Origin: a virus
DNA length: 24,611 nucleotides
IMG/VR virus record: IMGVR_UViG_3300036799_000061
Span: 1 to 24,611 of that record
Reading direction: 5' to 3' (one strand)
Each line of letters opens with the position of its first letter. Positions within the stretch are counted from its first letter, which is position 1. The notes beneath the pieces are model-generated. The model was not told the origin of the DNA, searched no databases, and saw nothing but the letters and a program-made list of their open reading frames with translations. The translations under genes and the position numbers were made by a program. Below are positions 6,726 to 12,756 of this stretch, piece by piece.

Positions 6726-7441
6726 TCAAGACCAATAATTTTCTGGGTTTGAAGACTGAGAGTGTATCCGAACTTCATGCAGCTATCAATAGCTGCTTTT
6801 AGATTGCGAGCATTCTCTAGGATCTCTTTGTCGTCTCGAGGCTGAACGTAGATGTATCCTTCTGGATCATAACCGTTATCTGGAGGGCGCGCGACGCGAT
6901 CGTGAGATTTTAGACCCAACGAGAATGTAGGTAATCCATCAGTTGGATCTACGTGATCAGCATCTAAGATGTACTTGAAATAGCTGATATGTTTTTCAAG
7001 ATCCTGATTTAACTTCGGAGTCTTTGGGCTGCATACGATTGAAAAGTATTCGTGTTCAAACGGAAGCCCAGGTAGATACAATGTTCCGTTGGTCTCGATC
7101 TGAATATGGAGTCCATGGTCTAGAAGTGTTTCGATCAATGGGACTATGTTTTGGCGTAAAGGTTCACCGCCGGTGATCACCACCAAACTGACACCATTGT
7201 ATTTCACCTTCTTTGTAAACTCTTTCACTTGATCAAGTATAGCTTGAGGAGTTTCGATCCCGCGCATGTTGGTATAGTCAGTATCGCAGTGAGGACACTG
7301 CAGATTGCAACCTGCAAGACGTATGAATATTGATGGGATCCCGGCGAATGGACCTTCGCCCTGAATCGTTGGGAACATATGATGTACATCGACTAAACCA
7401 TTAGGATCTAAAGATTGCTTCTCTGCTACTTGTAGGTTCAT
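6722..7441 (-). CDS. queE: 7-carboxy-7-deazaguanine synthase (radical SAM)
   Basis: QueE rearranges 6-carboxytetrahydropterin to 7-carboxy-7-deazaguanine (CDG). The 239-residue form has FPTIQGEGPFAG near the N-terminus, the radical-SAM cluster C45, C49, C52 (CNLQCPHC), ITGGEPL and a conserved ETNGT segment. The ATG at 7441 has a GGAG five bases upstream. A longer frame reaching 7549 would run through the terminator of the neighbouring gene and is rejected. It is the first gene of the modification operon, which continues by overlapping junctions to the left end of the window. Confidence 0.93.
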   Translation of the reverse strand: MNLQVAEKQSLDPNGLVDVHHMFPTIQGEGPFAGIPSIFIRLAGCNLQCPHCDTDYTNMRGIETPQAILDQVKEFTKKVKYNGVSLVVITGGEPLRQNIVPLIETLLDHGLHIQIETNGTLYLPGLPFEHEYFSIVCSPKTPKLNQDLEKHISYFKYILDADHVDPTDGLPTFSLGLKSHDRVARPPDNGYDPEGYIYVQPRDDKEILENARNLKAAIDSCMKFGYTLSLQTQKIIGLE

Positions 7442-7450
7442 AAGGACTCC

Positions 7451-7456
7451 ATTATA
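7451..7456 (-). promoter_or_regulatory. candidate -10 element for the queE operon
   Basis: A perfect TATAAT on the minus strand lies in the short gap between the upstream terminator and the queE start, 9 bases before the ATG. No good -35 box is seen at 16-18 bases, so it would be weak or activator-dependent. If used, the leader would be only about 2 bases long and the GGAG site would lie upstream of the transcript start. Confidence 0.4.
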
Positions 7457-7504
7457 TAGGAGTTCAAAGCATCTTAATAGATCATTGGAGATCCAAGAGC
7501 AATA

Positions 7505-7537
7505 AAAAAGGAGGCCGGGTTCTCCGACCTCCTTTCC
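7505..7537 (-). terminator. Rho-independent terminator
   Basis: On the minus strand a GC-rich stem (GGAGGTCGG paired with CCGGCCTCC, one G-T wobble, short AGAAC loop) is flanked by A residues and followed by TTTTTTATT. It lies 25 bases after the stop of the 7562-7981 gene and separates that gene from the queE operon. Confidence 0.85.
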
Positions 7538-7561
7538 TATTTGTTTCATGATGTAGTTTGG

Positions 7562-7981
7562 TTACGTGGTCGCTGCCGGCGTCGGAGCGCCAGTCGCAGC
7601 CGGCGTACCGGGAGCAGGCGTACCAGGAGCAGGCTGGGTCGTCACCTGCGGAGTCGGCATGGGTCGCGGCTCGGCCTTGAGCCCGTGGAACTTGCGCCAC
7701 CGACCATACTGCGTCGCGATCGTAGCCTCGTTCAGACCCTCTGCGGTTCCCTTCGCGATCACTTCCTTGCGAGTCGCCGCCCTCCCCGCAGCACGAGACT
7801 CTTCGTCGGAGATCGCCCAGACGCGACCCGTCTGCGTTCCATCCTTCGGACGCGTCACGCCATTCTGCTGGATCTTGGCCGCTTCGCGCCGAGCCTTCTC
7901 TTCGGCCTTCTGCTGAGCCTTGGTCTGCTGGACGGGCGGGGGAGTCTGAGGAGGCGCTGCGGTCGCGGTAGCTTCTGCCAT
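7562..7981 (-). CDS. putative DNA-binding protein with repeated VW-IADE module, strongly expressed
   Basis: The 139-residue protein has a Lys/Glu/Ala-rich helical N-terminus, a central domain (about residues 47-100: GRVWAISDE, ATRKEVI, AEGLNEATIATQYGRWRKF) and a Pro/Ala/Thr-rich C-terminal tail. The central domain recurs in the proteins at 10011-10778 and 11384-12103; its helical pattern suggests a helix-turn-helix-like fold, but no function is known. Codons are GC-rich, so other frames are also open; this one is chosen for its AAGGAG site seven bases before the ATG. A near-consensus promoter, a 5' hairpin and a terminator make it a one-gene unit that is probably highly expressed. Confidence 0.8.
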   Translation of the reverse strand: MAEATATAAPPQTPPPVQQTKAQQKAEEKARREAAKIQQNGVTRPKDGTQTGRVWAISDEESRAAGRAATRKEVIAKGTAEGLNEATIATQYGRWRKFHGLKAEPRPMPTPQVTTQPAPGTPAPGTPAATGAPTPAATT

Positions 7982-8001
7982 TGTATTGCTCCTTTTGTAG
8001 T

Positions 8002-8018
8002 AAGGGCTTTATGCCCTT
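8002..8018 (-). promoter_or_regulatory. 5' leader hairpin
   Basis: AAGGGC and GCCCTT form a 6-bp stem with a 5-base loop. It starts about six bases after the predicted transcript start of the 7562-7981 gene and ends before its ribosome binding site. Hairpins placed like this often protect mRNA 5' ends; that role is inferred. Confidence 0.5.
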
Positions 8019-8030
8019 TAACTGGTAGGA

Positions 8031-8059
8031 ATTATAAAACACGGTATGGCCTTTTTCAA
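8031..8059 (-). promoter_or_regulatory. sigma70-type promoter, near consensus
   Basis: On the minus strand TTGAAA (8054-8059) and a perfect TATAAT (8031-8036) are separated by exactly 17 bases. It drives the single gene at 7562-7981 and is the closest match to consensus in the window. Confidence 0.85.
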
Positions 8060-8066
8060 CCCCGTA

Positions 8067-8261
8067 TTATGAACCTTGTTGAGGCTTTTTTTCCTGAGCG
8101 ATCCTGTATCGGGTTCTGAGGATCGCCAAGTTATCATTATCAGCGCAATTCCCGCAAGTTACCCTCCACCGGTCAGATCTTGTCCAGTAAACGGATCCAC
8201 AAGAACAAAGGATCAATAGAAGATTTATTTCAGGTGTCCAACGAGATCCTATGATTCTCAC
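8067..8261 (-). CDS. small zinc-ribbon-like protein
   Basis: This 64-residue protein has two Cys pairs, CSCG and CGNC, spaced about 17 residues apart, as in a zinc ribbon. It starts with GTG in a GTGA overlap with the stop of the MazG-like gene, which supports it as a real, coupled gene. It is the last gene of the transcription unit that begins at the promoter near 11015. The function is unknown. Confidence 0.65.
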   Translation of the reverse strand: MRIIGSRWTPEINLLLILCSCGSVYWTRSDRWRVTCGNCADNDNLAILRTRYRIAQEKKPQQGS

Positions 8262-8641
8262 TTCGGGACAGGAAGAGCAGTACCAAGATCAGCTTTTGCC
8301 TGATGCCGTCTTCTGGATTCTTCAACAGGAACTTGTTCGATCCTGTCCATTTCTACTTCAGAAATGATTTCAAGATTATGTCCTGCAGCTTCTGCCCACG
8401 CAATCAATGTGAACTGGACACCTGCTGCTTCTTGCGAAGGGGATCCAGGTGGCCGTGAATAAACTCGATTCCGGATATTCTGAATGATGATCGGAGAAAC
8501 GCCTTCGGCTTGCGCCAGTTCAATAGATTCTTCAACGAGGCGCATAGCGCGTTCTTGCCTATTTGTGGTTATCTCATGCCCGTAGCGAGTTTCCAACCAA
8601 GCGACTAGTCGTTTGCCAATCTTCTCTTGAAGAGTATTCAT
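8258..8641 (-). CDS. MazG-like nucleotide pyrophosphohydrolase
   Basis: The 127-residue protein is predicted to be all helical. It carries RLVEESIELAQAEG, with the EExxE metal-binding motif of MazG-type NTP pyrophosphohydrolases, followed by a second helix region SQEAAGVQFTLIAWAEAAG. Such enzymes hydrolyse (d)NTPs to (d)NMPs; phage versions often shape the nucleotide pool. The start at 8641 is preferred over the in-frame start at 8689 because it forms an ATGA overlap with the preceding gene. The usual second ExxD motif is not clear, so catalytic status is uncertain. Confidence 0.65.
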   Translation of the reverse strand: MNTLQEKIGKRLVAWLETRYGHEITTNRQERAMRLVEESIELAQAEGVSPIIIQNIRNRVYSRPPGSPSQEAAGVQFTLIAWAEAAGHNLEIISEVEMDRIEQVPVEESRRRHQAKADLGTALPVPK

Positions 8642-8853
8642 TCGTGGTCCTTGCGACCCGACGTACGAGCCATAGGAGTAGACCACCATGCAAAAGCTTC
8701 ACGATATTCGGTATCTGAATATTTCGTAAAGATCCGTTCTCCCCACACTATGACGTCCGGCATACGCTTGAATGGCGGAACATCAATTTCTTCGACTAGA
8801 GCCGGTACTTGTTGACGCTCTCCAGTCATCACAACTAACTTGACTTTATTCAT
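8638..8853 (-). CDS. hypothetical 71-residue protein
   Basis: No family is recognised. The N-terminal half looks like a short beta-rich domain (KVKLVVMTG, PALVEEIDVP, DVIVWGERIF), followed by an acidic and aromatic stretch. ATGA overlaps at both ends link it to the small zinc protein before it and the MazG-like gene after it. Confidence 0.6.
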   Translation of the reverse strand: MNKVKLVVMTGERQQVPALVEEIDVPPFKRMPDVIVWGERIFTKYSDTEYREAFAWWSTPMARTSGRKDHE

Positions 8854-9011
8854 TTAACCCCCATCTTCTTTTTAGCAACCCAGAGTCCTAGTCCGCAAGA
8901 TTCACAAGTGTAATTAACACCTTGCTTATATGCCTCTGAAGGAGCTAAAGGTTTTTCGACTTCTTGATAAGCAAGACGGCATCTTTTGTTCTGGCAGCGG
9001 TATTTAGTCAT
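8850..9011 (-). CDS. 53-residue zinc-finger-like protein
   Basis: This short gene encodes a protein with CQNKRC (C6, C11) and CESCG (C36, C39), a likely four-Cys zinc site, and a basic C-terminus ending VAKKKMGVK. Its start overlaps the end of the preceding gene by 8 bases (ATGACTAA) and its stop overlaps the next start (ATGA), so it exactly fills what would otherwise be a gap. The function is unknown. Confidence 0.65.
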   Translation of the reverse strand: MTKYRCQNKRCRLAYQEVEKPLAPSEAYKQGVNYTCESCGLGLWVAKKKMGVK

Positions 9012-9222
9012 CTGATGATTCTACTACAACTCCTTCGCCTTCTTCTTCCATCTCGTCGAGGATGTCATTAAGAATGATTTCTACTTCCATTCCATCTTCG
9101 CTTGCTAGCTCTATAGTTCTAGTAAGAAATCCCTTCAAATAATCGGCGTCTTTAAGAATAGCTTCTTTTGGACCCCAGTATTCTTCTGCTGCCTGTTGGC
9201 CTTGAGTCTCTAGATCACTCAT
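9004..9222 (-). CDS. small acidic protein of unknown function
   Basis: This 72-residue protein is strongly acidic, with an Asp/Glu-rich C-terminal tail (DILDEMEEEGEG), and probably helical. The ATG at 9222 has GGAGG five bases upstream; a further in-frame ATG at 9234 lies upstream of that site and is rejected. Very acidic small phage proteins are sometimes DNA mimics or inhibitors, but nothing here proves it. Confidence 0.65.
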   Translation of the reverse strand: MSDLETQGQQAAEEYWGPKEAILKDADYLKGFLTRTIELASEDGMEVEIILNDILDEMEEEGEGVVVESSDD

Positions 9223-9237
9223 AGTATCCTCCATGGT

Positions 9238-9281
9238 ACAAATGGGGTACCCTTACCGCCATACGGTCCCCCTAGCTGTCA
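9238..9281 (+). repeat. bipartite repeat, intergenic copy
   Basis: ACAAATGGGGTACCC, 21 bases, AGCTGTCA: the second copy of the string pair found in the primase gene (21969-22013). It lies in the gap of about 75 bases between the 9297 and 9222 genes, just before the latter's ribosome binding site. Confidence 0.35.
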
Positions 9282-9296
9282 TGGCGTAACAACCGG

Positions 9297-9767
9297 CTAT
9301 GGGCCTTTAACCACTAGATTTTCAGGGCGGGTAAGCGCCTCCCGGGCTTGACAAGGCACACATAATCTGCAATCAATTGGAAGATATAGATCTTCTTGAA
9401 TCTTCGGCCCAAAGAACTTCTTCTTTGGATTCGTGCATGGCTGAGTTGAAGGAGTATCGATACTTAGCTCATTTCTCCACAAGTGCTCTATCGGGCCGCC
9501 AGCGAGAACACGAGGCCTAAGAGTATCGTGCCAATGAGCAGGTAGGTTCTTGATCTCTTCATCAGAGAGCCCGCGGTGGATACAGAGAGTAGCACACATT
9601 CTGAATCCGCGTTCGTACCTCTCGTCTCCAACGCCTTTGAGACCGAGAGCCTTTAGAACTTTGATGGCTGAACGTAACTGAGCGCCAGACCATCTGCCTG
9701 TCGGAATGATATCGCTGGATTCGTTTCGCCTACTAAGACTCGCCAACCACACGGGTCGGCCGGCCAT
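9297..9767 (-). CDS. hypothetical protein with C-terminal CxxC motif
   Basis: The 156-residue protein is not recognised. Its N-terminus MAGRPVWLASLSRR is followed by a helical region and ends with a Cys-containing part (QPCTNPKKKFFGP, then CRLCVPCQAR) that could bind zinc. It lies 9 bases after the previous gene in the same unit. No strong ribosome binding site is seen, so coupling to upstream translation is likely. Confidence 0.6.
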   Translation of the reverse strand: MAGRPVWLASLSRRNESSDIIPTGRWSGAQLRSAIKVLKALGLKGVGDERYERGFRMCATLCIHRGLSDEEIKNLPAHWHDTLRPRVLAGGPIEHLWRNELSIDTPSTQPCTNPKKKFFGPKIQEDLYLPIDCRLCVPCQAREALTRPENLVVKGP

Positions 9768-9776
9768 CGCATCAAT

Positions 9777-9923
9777 TCACTTATTGACGGTTAAGCCAAT
9801 TGAGACTGGACCTGTTTCAGTAATCGGTTCCCACCAGATTTGTCCAGTCTCCTCAGTTAGAATCTGACCCTCGAGCCACGCATTTTCGAGAGCGAGCTTC
9901 TGACGATCTTTGAGTATAATCAC
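9777..9923 (-). CDS. 48-residue hypothetical protein, GTG start
   Basis: The protein reads IILKDRQKLALENAWLEG from a GTG start that overlaps the previous gene's stop (GTGA). Longer versions starting with TTG at 9998 run back through that gene in another frame and are less likely. No family is recognised; the C-terminal half contains IWWEPITE and looks like a small beta-rich fold. Confidence 0.5.
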   Translation of the reverse strand: MIILKDRQKLALENAWLEGQILTEETGQIWWEPITETGPVSIGLTVNK

Positions 9924-10129
9924 TGATGGGCCTTCTTTCTTAGATTGTTGAGAATCTTGTTTCGATGTGCAGCACAAAGAGGACTGCCACAAATGCAATC
10001 GATTACGAAGTTACACCTCCCAAGGTGGTTTGTATCTCTGCTGCACCGCTGGCCTGACTTTCTGCTGTGCGTTCCGCAAAGCGGCTGTTGTTTCAGCTGC
10101 GTGATTCTGTTCTCTTCTGAGTTGAGCAT
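9920..10129 (-). CDS. small Cys/His zinc-knuckle-like protein overlapping its neighbour
   Basis: A 69-residue protein with the order CGTHSRKSGQRC, HLGRC, CICGSPLCAAH, giving at least six Cys and three His in about 40 residues. The same CxxxxxxxGxxC...HxxxC layout begins the protein at 19477-20097. The only ATG (10129) makes it overlap the end of the 10011-10778 gene by 119 bases in another frame, which is unusually long for this genome. Either a real overlap exists or a non-ATG start inside is used. There is no clear ribosome binding site. Confidence 0.5.
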   Translation of the reverse strand: MLNSEENRITQLKQQPLCGTHSRKSGQRCSRDTNHLGRCNFVIDCICGSPLCAAHRNKILNNLRKKAHQ

Positions 10130-10778
10130 ATTGGACTGCGGCAGTACCTGGGTGTATGCCTGCTGCGATTGCGGCGGCGATTAGTTCCTGCCTTGTCTTG
10201 AACCCTTCTTTTTCAAGATCTAAATAGATCTTGCGAGTCTGTTCTACGATTCCACCACGTTTCGGCAGTTCAACGTCTGCTCCCGCAGCTTTTCGCCGCA
10301 AAAGTCTAGCGCGATAACGCTGAGTGGCTGCATTGTATTCTGATCCAATACTCTCGAGATAGTTAGCAAGTGATTCTGCTTGCGATGCTTTCTTCGCAAG
10401 AGTATGGGTCGATAGCAAGCCTGGGATCTTCTCGCGAGCCCATAGACCTAGCGCGTGGTGGAATGCTGAATCCTTTGTCTTTTGCAGCAGTTCGTTAACA
10501 ACTGATATAGATTCAGCTTTTAGGATCTTTTGCTTTTTCTCTTCAAGATGCCTTGTGATTGAAATCCCGATTCCCTTCCAAGCGATGATTTGAGTTTCTC
10601 TCGCCTGGCGTCCATGGCCTACGACTATGGTCTTCCAGTACCATGTTTGGATCTCTTCCTCGAGGAGAGATTCCTTTACCCCATAGTCCTTCCATAACTG
10701 GATCAAATATCGATCCAATTCCCTAACAGCCGCCTCCTTTGCCTCATCAAGTGGAGTGAATTGAATTACTTCACCCAC
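10011..10778 (-). CDS. putative DNA-binding protein with VW-IADE-type module and KPPW C-terminus
   Basis: About 255 residues, mostly helical and charged. Near the C-terminus is a domain (IVEQTRKIYLDLE, KTRQELIAAAIAAGI, TAAVQYAQLRREQ) related to that of the 7562-7981 and 11384-12103 proteins. The protein ends RYKPPWEV, similar to the KPPWQK end of the ssDNA-binding protein. A GTG at 10778 with AGGGG six bases upstream and an 8-base overlap with the previous stop is preferred; an ATG at 10811 is possible but lacks a ribosome binding site. The function is unknown. Confidence 0.68.
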   Translation of the reverse strand: MGEVIQFTPLDEAKEAAVRELDRYLIQLWKDYGVKESLLEEEIQTWYWKTIVVGHGRQARETQIIAWKGIGISITRHLEEKKQKILKAESISVVNELLQKTKDSAFHHALGLWAREKIPGLLSTHTLAKKASQAESLANYLESIGSEYNAATQRYRARLLRRKAAGADVELPKRGGIVEQTRKIYLDLEKEGFKTRQELIAAAIAAGIHPGTAAVQYAQLRREQNHAAETTAALRNAQQKVRPAVQQRYKPPWEV

Positions 10779-10980
10779 GCTTATCCCCTGAACCAGCCCA
10801 GTCAACTCCATGCATATGGGTGATATCGAGGAGGCGCGCTCTAGTGAGATCGACTTGAGGATCGGGGATGGGGGTCGGTAATCTACAGATACGAAGAAGC
10901 GTCCAGCCCATCGGGCCGTGAACGTAGATTACTCCGCGATTTTCATCAATCTCGAGCTGACAGCCATTTATCGTAATCAT
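10771..10980 (-). CDS. hypothetical 69-residue protein, leaderless
   Basis: No family is recognised; the sequence (INGCQLEIDENRGVIYVHG, then LLRICRLP) suggests a small beta-rich fold. The ATG lies only six bases after the -10 element of a good promoter (10987-11015), where transcription would begin at the A of the ATG, and no ribosome binding site precedes it. It is therefore probably translated from a leaderless mRNA. It is the first gene of the unit running to 8067. Confidence 0.62.
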   Translation of the reverse strand: MITINGCQLEIDENRGVIYVHGPMGWTLLRICRLPTPIPDPQVDLTRARLLDITHMHGVDWAGSGDKRG

Positions 10981-10996
10981 ATGGGTATTATCCCAT
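10981..10996. promoter_or_regulatory. inverted repeat over the -10 box (possible operator)
   Basis: ATGGG and CCCAT flank TATTAT in a perfect 5+6+5 dyad covering the -10 element and the start region of the promoter at 10987-11015. A similar-sized dyad covers the plus-strand promoter at 21045-21060. Operator function is inferred. Confidence 0.35.
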
Positions 10997-11015
10997 AACC
11001 TAGTGATTACGTCAA
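10987..11015 (-). promoter_or_regulatory. sigma70-type promoter with extended -10
   Basis: On the minus strand TTGACG (11010-11015) and GATAAT (10987-10992) are 17 bases apart, with TGG directly before the -10 box. The expected transcript start coincides with the ATG of the 10771-10980 gene. Confidence 0.8.
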
Positions 11016-11037
11016 GTTAAAATCTGATACTTAGAGA

Positions 11038-11241
11038 TCACGGGAACTTTTCAATTCTGACGAATTCGTTCCCTTCGATCAGGATAATGATCTTCTTGGG
11101 ATCGTCAGTTTCGTTGAGTTCAACGCGCTGGTGGGTATTGATGGCTCGTTCGATTGCATTGAGTTTGGTTTGATCGACACCGAACATCTGGAGACGTCCA
11201 AGATCACCCTCGAGCAATGCCCGCCGGATCAGTTTTGCCAT
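11038..11241 (-). CDS. hypothetical 67-residue protein behind a structured leader
   Basis: The protein (MAKLIRRALLEGDLGRLQ at the start, then a KKIIILIEG strand) has no recognised family. The ATG has GGAGG four bases upstream. The 140 bases before it carry a predicted pseudoknot and a hairpin, so its translation may be controlled by RNA structure. Confidence 0.65.
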   Translation of the reverse strand: MAKLIRRALLEGDLGRLQMFGVDQTKLNAIERAINTHQRVELNETDDPKKIIILIEGNEFVRIEKFP

Positions 11242-11259
11242 GTAGCCTCCAAGGAAAGT

Positions 11260-11286
11260 CCGACCAGAATATCTCCCGCTGGTCGG
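11260..11286 (-). promoter_or_regulatory. GC-rich hairpin before ribosome binding site
   Basis: CCGACCAG and CTGGTCGG form a perfect 8-bp stem with an 11-base loop. On the minus strand it is followed by ACTTTCCTT and then the GGAGG of the 11038-11241 gene. It could be a weak terminator/attenuator or part of a regulatory leader with the adjacent pseudoknot. Confidence 0.45.
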
Positions 11287-11294
11287 CCCGGGTG

Positions 11295-11333
11295 CCTCAG
11301 TTCACGCAGACCACACGCTGAGGTCGCCGTGTG
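11295..11333 (-). ncRNA. candidate H-type pseudoknot in leader of the 11241 gene
   Basis: Reading the minus strand: CACACG, a 4-base loop, CCTCAG, then CGTGTG directly, an 11-base loop, and CTGAGG. Stem 1 (CACACG/CGTGTG) and stem 2 (CCTCAG/CTGAGG) interlock exactly as in a classical H-type pseudoknot with coaxial stems. It lies between the 11384-12103 gene and the 11038-11241 gene. It resembles no riboswitch class I can name. Confidence 0.45.
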
Positions 11334-11383
11334 ATGGTGGCGAGTGCTACTCCATGGCCTTAGAGCGCACATCACCGCCTGCG

Positions 11384-12103
11384 CTATCTCTTGTTAACTT
11401 GTGCTGCATGTTCGATCGATTCCCTCCGCGCTTGCAACCACTGCTGGTATTGAGTCCTTGCAGTGAAGTAAGCGATCCCGCGATTAACACAAGCAGCGAT
11501 AACATCGCGTCTTGGGACTTTGGGATTCTCCAACATCATTTCATCGGCGATGACCCAAACGGTCTTCGTTGGACTCTCGATCGTTGATCGCTTGGGATGC
11601 GGTATTTGCTCGCCGCGATGATTTGTGGTTTGCCTACGAACCTGATCTTGCTGATTCTGATAAGCACCATCTCTGATGTCTTGAACTTCTTTGTCCGAGA
11701 AGTGAGGATGATGTTTCTCTGGAGCGAATGGCGACATCTCGACAATATCGGCCGATTTGACGATGCCTTCTGCTTCCATCTCCTTTCGGATCGTAGGCGG
11801 AAGTTCATTCGCTTCCGGAGGTGTTGGTACTGATGTAGGCGCCGGGGCTGTAGCGATCGTAGCGTTTTCAGGAGTGAGCTCTCCGACTTCGTGTTGTTCT
11901 TCGGATTTTACTTCCTCCTTCGGCATTTCAGGTTCTTGACCAACATGGAGCTTTGCATTCGGAACAGCAACATACTGCTTGACGGTCCGGTAGGTGTAGC
12001 CTTTGGGCCCACCCACGATTTCATATTCACCCTCTTTTAGACCTTTCTTTTCAGCAGCTCTCGACGCATCACTCTTACGAGAGTAGTGATGATCCTTAGG
12101 CAT
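11384..12103 (-). CDS. protein with VW-IADE-type module and long charged linker
   Basis: The 239-residue protein has an N-terminal part with YEIVGGPKGYTYRTVKQYV, a Pro/Glu/Thr-rich low-complexity middle, a His-rich patch (EKHHPHFSDKEV) and a C-terminal domain (about 180-230: KTVWVIADE, PRRDVIAACVNRGI, TARTQYQQWLQARRE). That last domain is the clearest partner of the central domain in the 7562-7981 protein. The function is unknown; DNA binding is a guess. Its promoter is probably at 12168-12196, giving a leader of about 57 bases. Confidence 0.72.
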   Translation of the reverse strand: MPKDHHYSRKSDASRAAEKKGLKEGEYEIVGGPKGYTYRTVKQYVAVPNAKLHVGQEPEMPKEEVKSEEQHEVGELTPENATIATAPAPTSVPTPPEANELPPTIRKEMEAEGIVKSADIVEMSPFAPEKHHPHFSDKEVQDIRDGAYQNQQDQVRRQTTNHRGEQIPHPKRSTIESPTKTVWVIADEMMLENPKVPRRDVIAACVNRGIAYFTARTQYQQWLQARRESIEHAAQVNKR

Positions 12104-12157
12104 TTATGGATCTTTCTCATTAAGAGTCAATCGGGACCATTCCCTATGAACTCCCAA

Positions 12158-12176
12158 TGTTAATAACAGTTTAACA
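12158..12176. promoter_or_regulatory. dyad symmetry at transcription start (possible operator)
   Basis: TGTTAATAACA is a perfect 11-base palindrome, and TGTTAA also pairs with TTAACA seven bases further on. Both overlap the -10 box and expected start of the promoter for the 11384-12103 gene, a typical repressor site position. No repressor is identified. Confidence 0.4.
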
Positions 12177-12196
12177 TATCTAAAAATTTTTGGCAA
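12168..12196 (-). promoter_or_regulatory. sigma70-type promoter
   Basis: On the minus strand TTGCCA (12191-12196) and TAAACT (12168-12173) are 17 bases apart within an AT-rich spacer. It sits upstream of the 11384-12103 gene in a 154-base gap with no gene. Confidence 0.6.
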
Positions 12197-12262
12197 TAGG
12201 TAAATCAAGAATTTATGATCCCAATGTTCCGCGCCCGTTACCAATCGGGTTCGTTAAGGATC

Positions 12263-12508
12263 TCATTTACTGATCAGGTTCCACGTTGATGGGAAAAGAA
12301 CCTGTACGATAGCTTTTGGTGTTTGTTCTCTGCGGCTGAGAATCTGCATAATACGTTCGTTAGTTAAGTAGTCGATCCTGTTAAGGTGCCCACCGGTGTC
12401 GGCCCGAAGGGATCTAACAATGAGATCCTTTCCAGGTATCTTCTCCCGATGCAGTTTTTGCATCGCCATCACGATGGAATCTGCAGCTTCTTCGTAACTA
12501 GTATACAT
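12263..12508 (-). CDS. hypothetical 81-residue protein
   Basis: A small, probably helical protein; the segment GGHLNRIDYLTNERIMQILSRREQTPKAIVQVLF looks like two to three helices, possibly helix-turn-helix, but no family is recognised. The ATG overlaps the previous gene's stop by 11 bases, so the two are co-translated from the promoter at 12757-12785. Confidence 0.62.
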   Translation of the reverse strand: MYTSYEEAADSIVMAMQKLHREKIPGKDLIVRSLRADTGGHLNRIDYLTNERIMQILSRREQTPKAIVQVLFPSTWNLISK

Positions 12509-12737
12509 TAGGATCTCGTTTTGGATTCGGAACGAGCGTGACTTCGTAGACAGGCATGGGATCTATGTAGACGAGCTCATGACTGAGCCTATCGCTGAAC
12601 GCGATATAGATCTTGCCGTTATACTTCATCATTGCTGGGATCTCGAGTGGTACGAAGATAGTATTCTTCAATGTCTCCGGATTATCTCGATCAATAATTC
12701 GATGCAGGGTTCCAACGAATTCTTGTTGAAGATTCAT
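12498..12737 (-). CDS. hypothetical 79-residue protein
   Basis: No family is recognised. The protein looks beta-rich (TIFVPLEIPAMMKY, GKIYIAFSDRL, VYEVTLVPNP). It has a GGAGG five bases before the ATG and a clear promoter with a leader of only about 13 bases. It is the first gene of a two-gene unit. Confidence 0.65.
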   Translation of the reverse strand: MNLQQEFVGTLHRIIDRDNPETLKNTIFVPLEIPAMMKYNGKIYIAFSDRLSHELVYIDPMPVYEVTLVPNPKRDPNVY

Positions 12738-12756
12738 TTTGCCCTCCAGTTAAACC

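Noticed and set aside
8040-8095. T-rich run near 8086 as a plus-strand terminator
   Set aside because: The stem before the T run is only 3 bp and there is no plus-strand gene upstream.
7482-8119. Long open frames in other frames and on the opposite strand over the 7562-7981 gene
   Set aside because: They arise from GC-rich codons; one crosses the promoter and terminator, none has a ribosome binding site, and all have low-complexity Arg/Ser/Gly composition.
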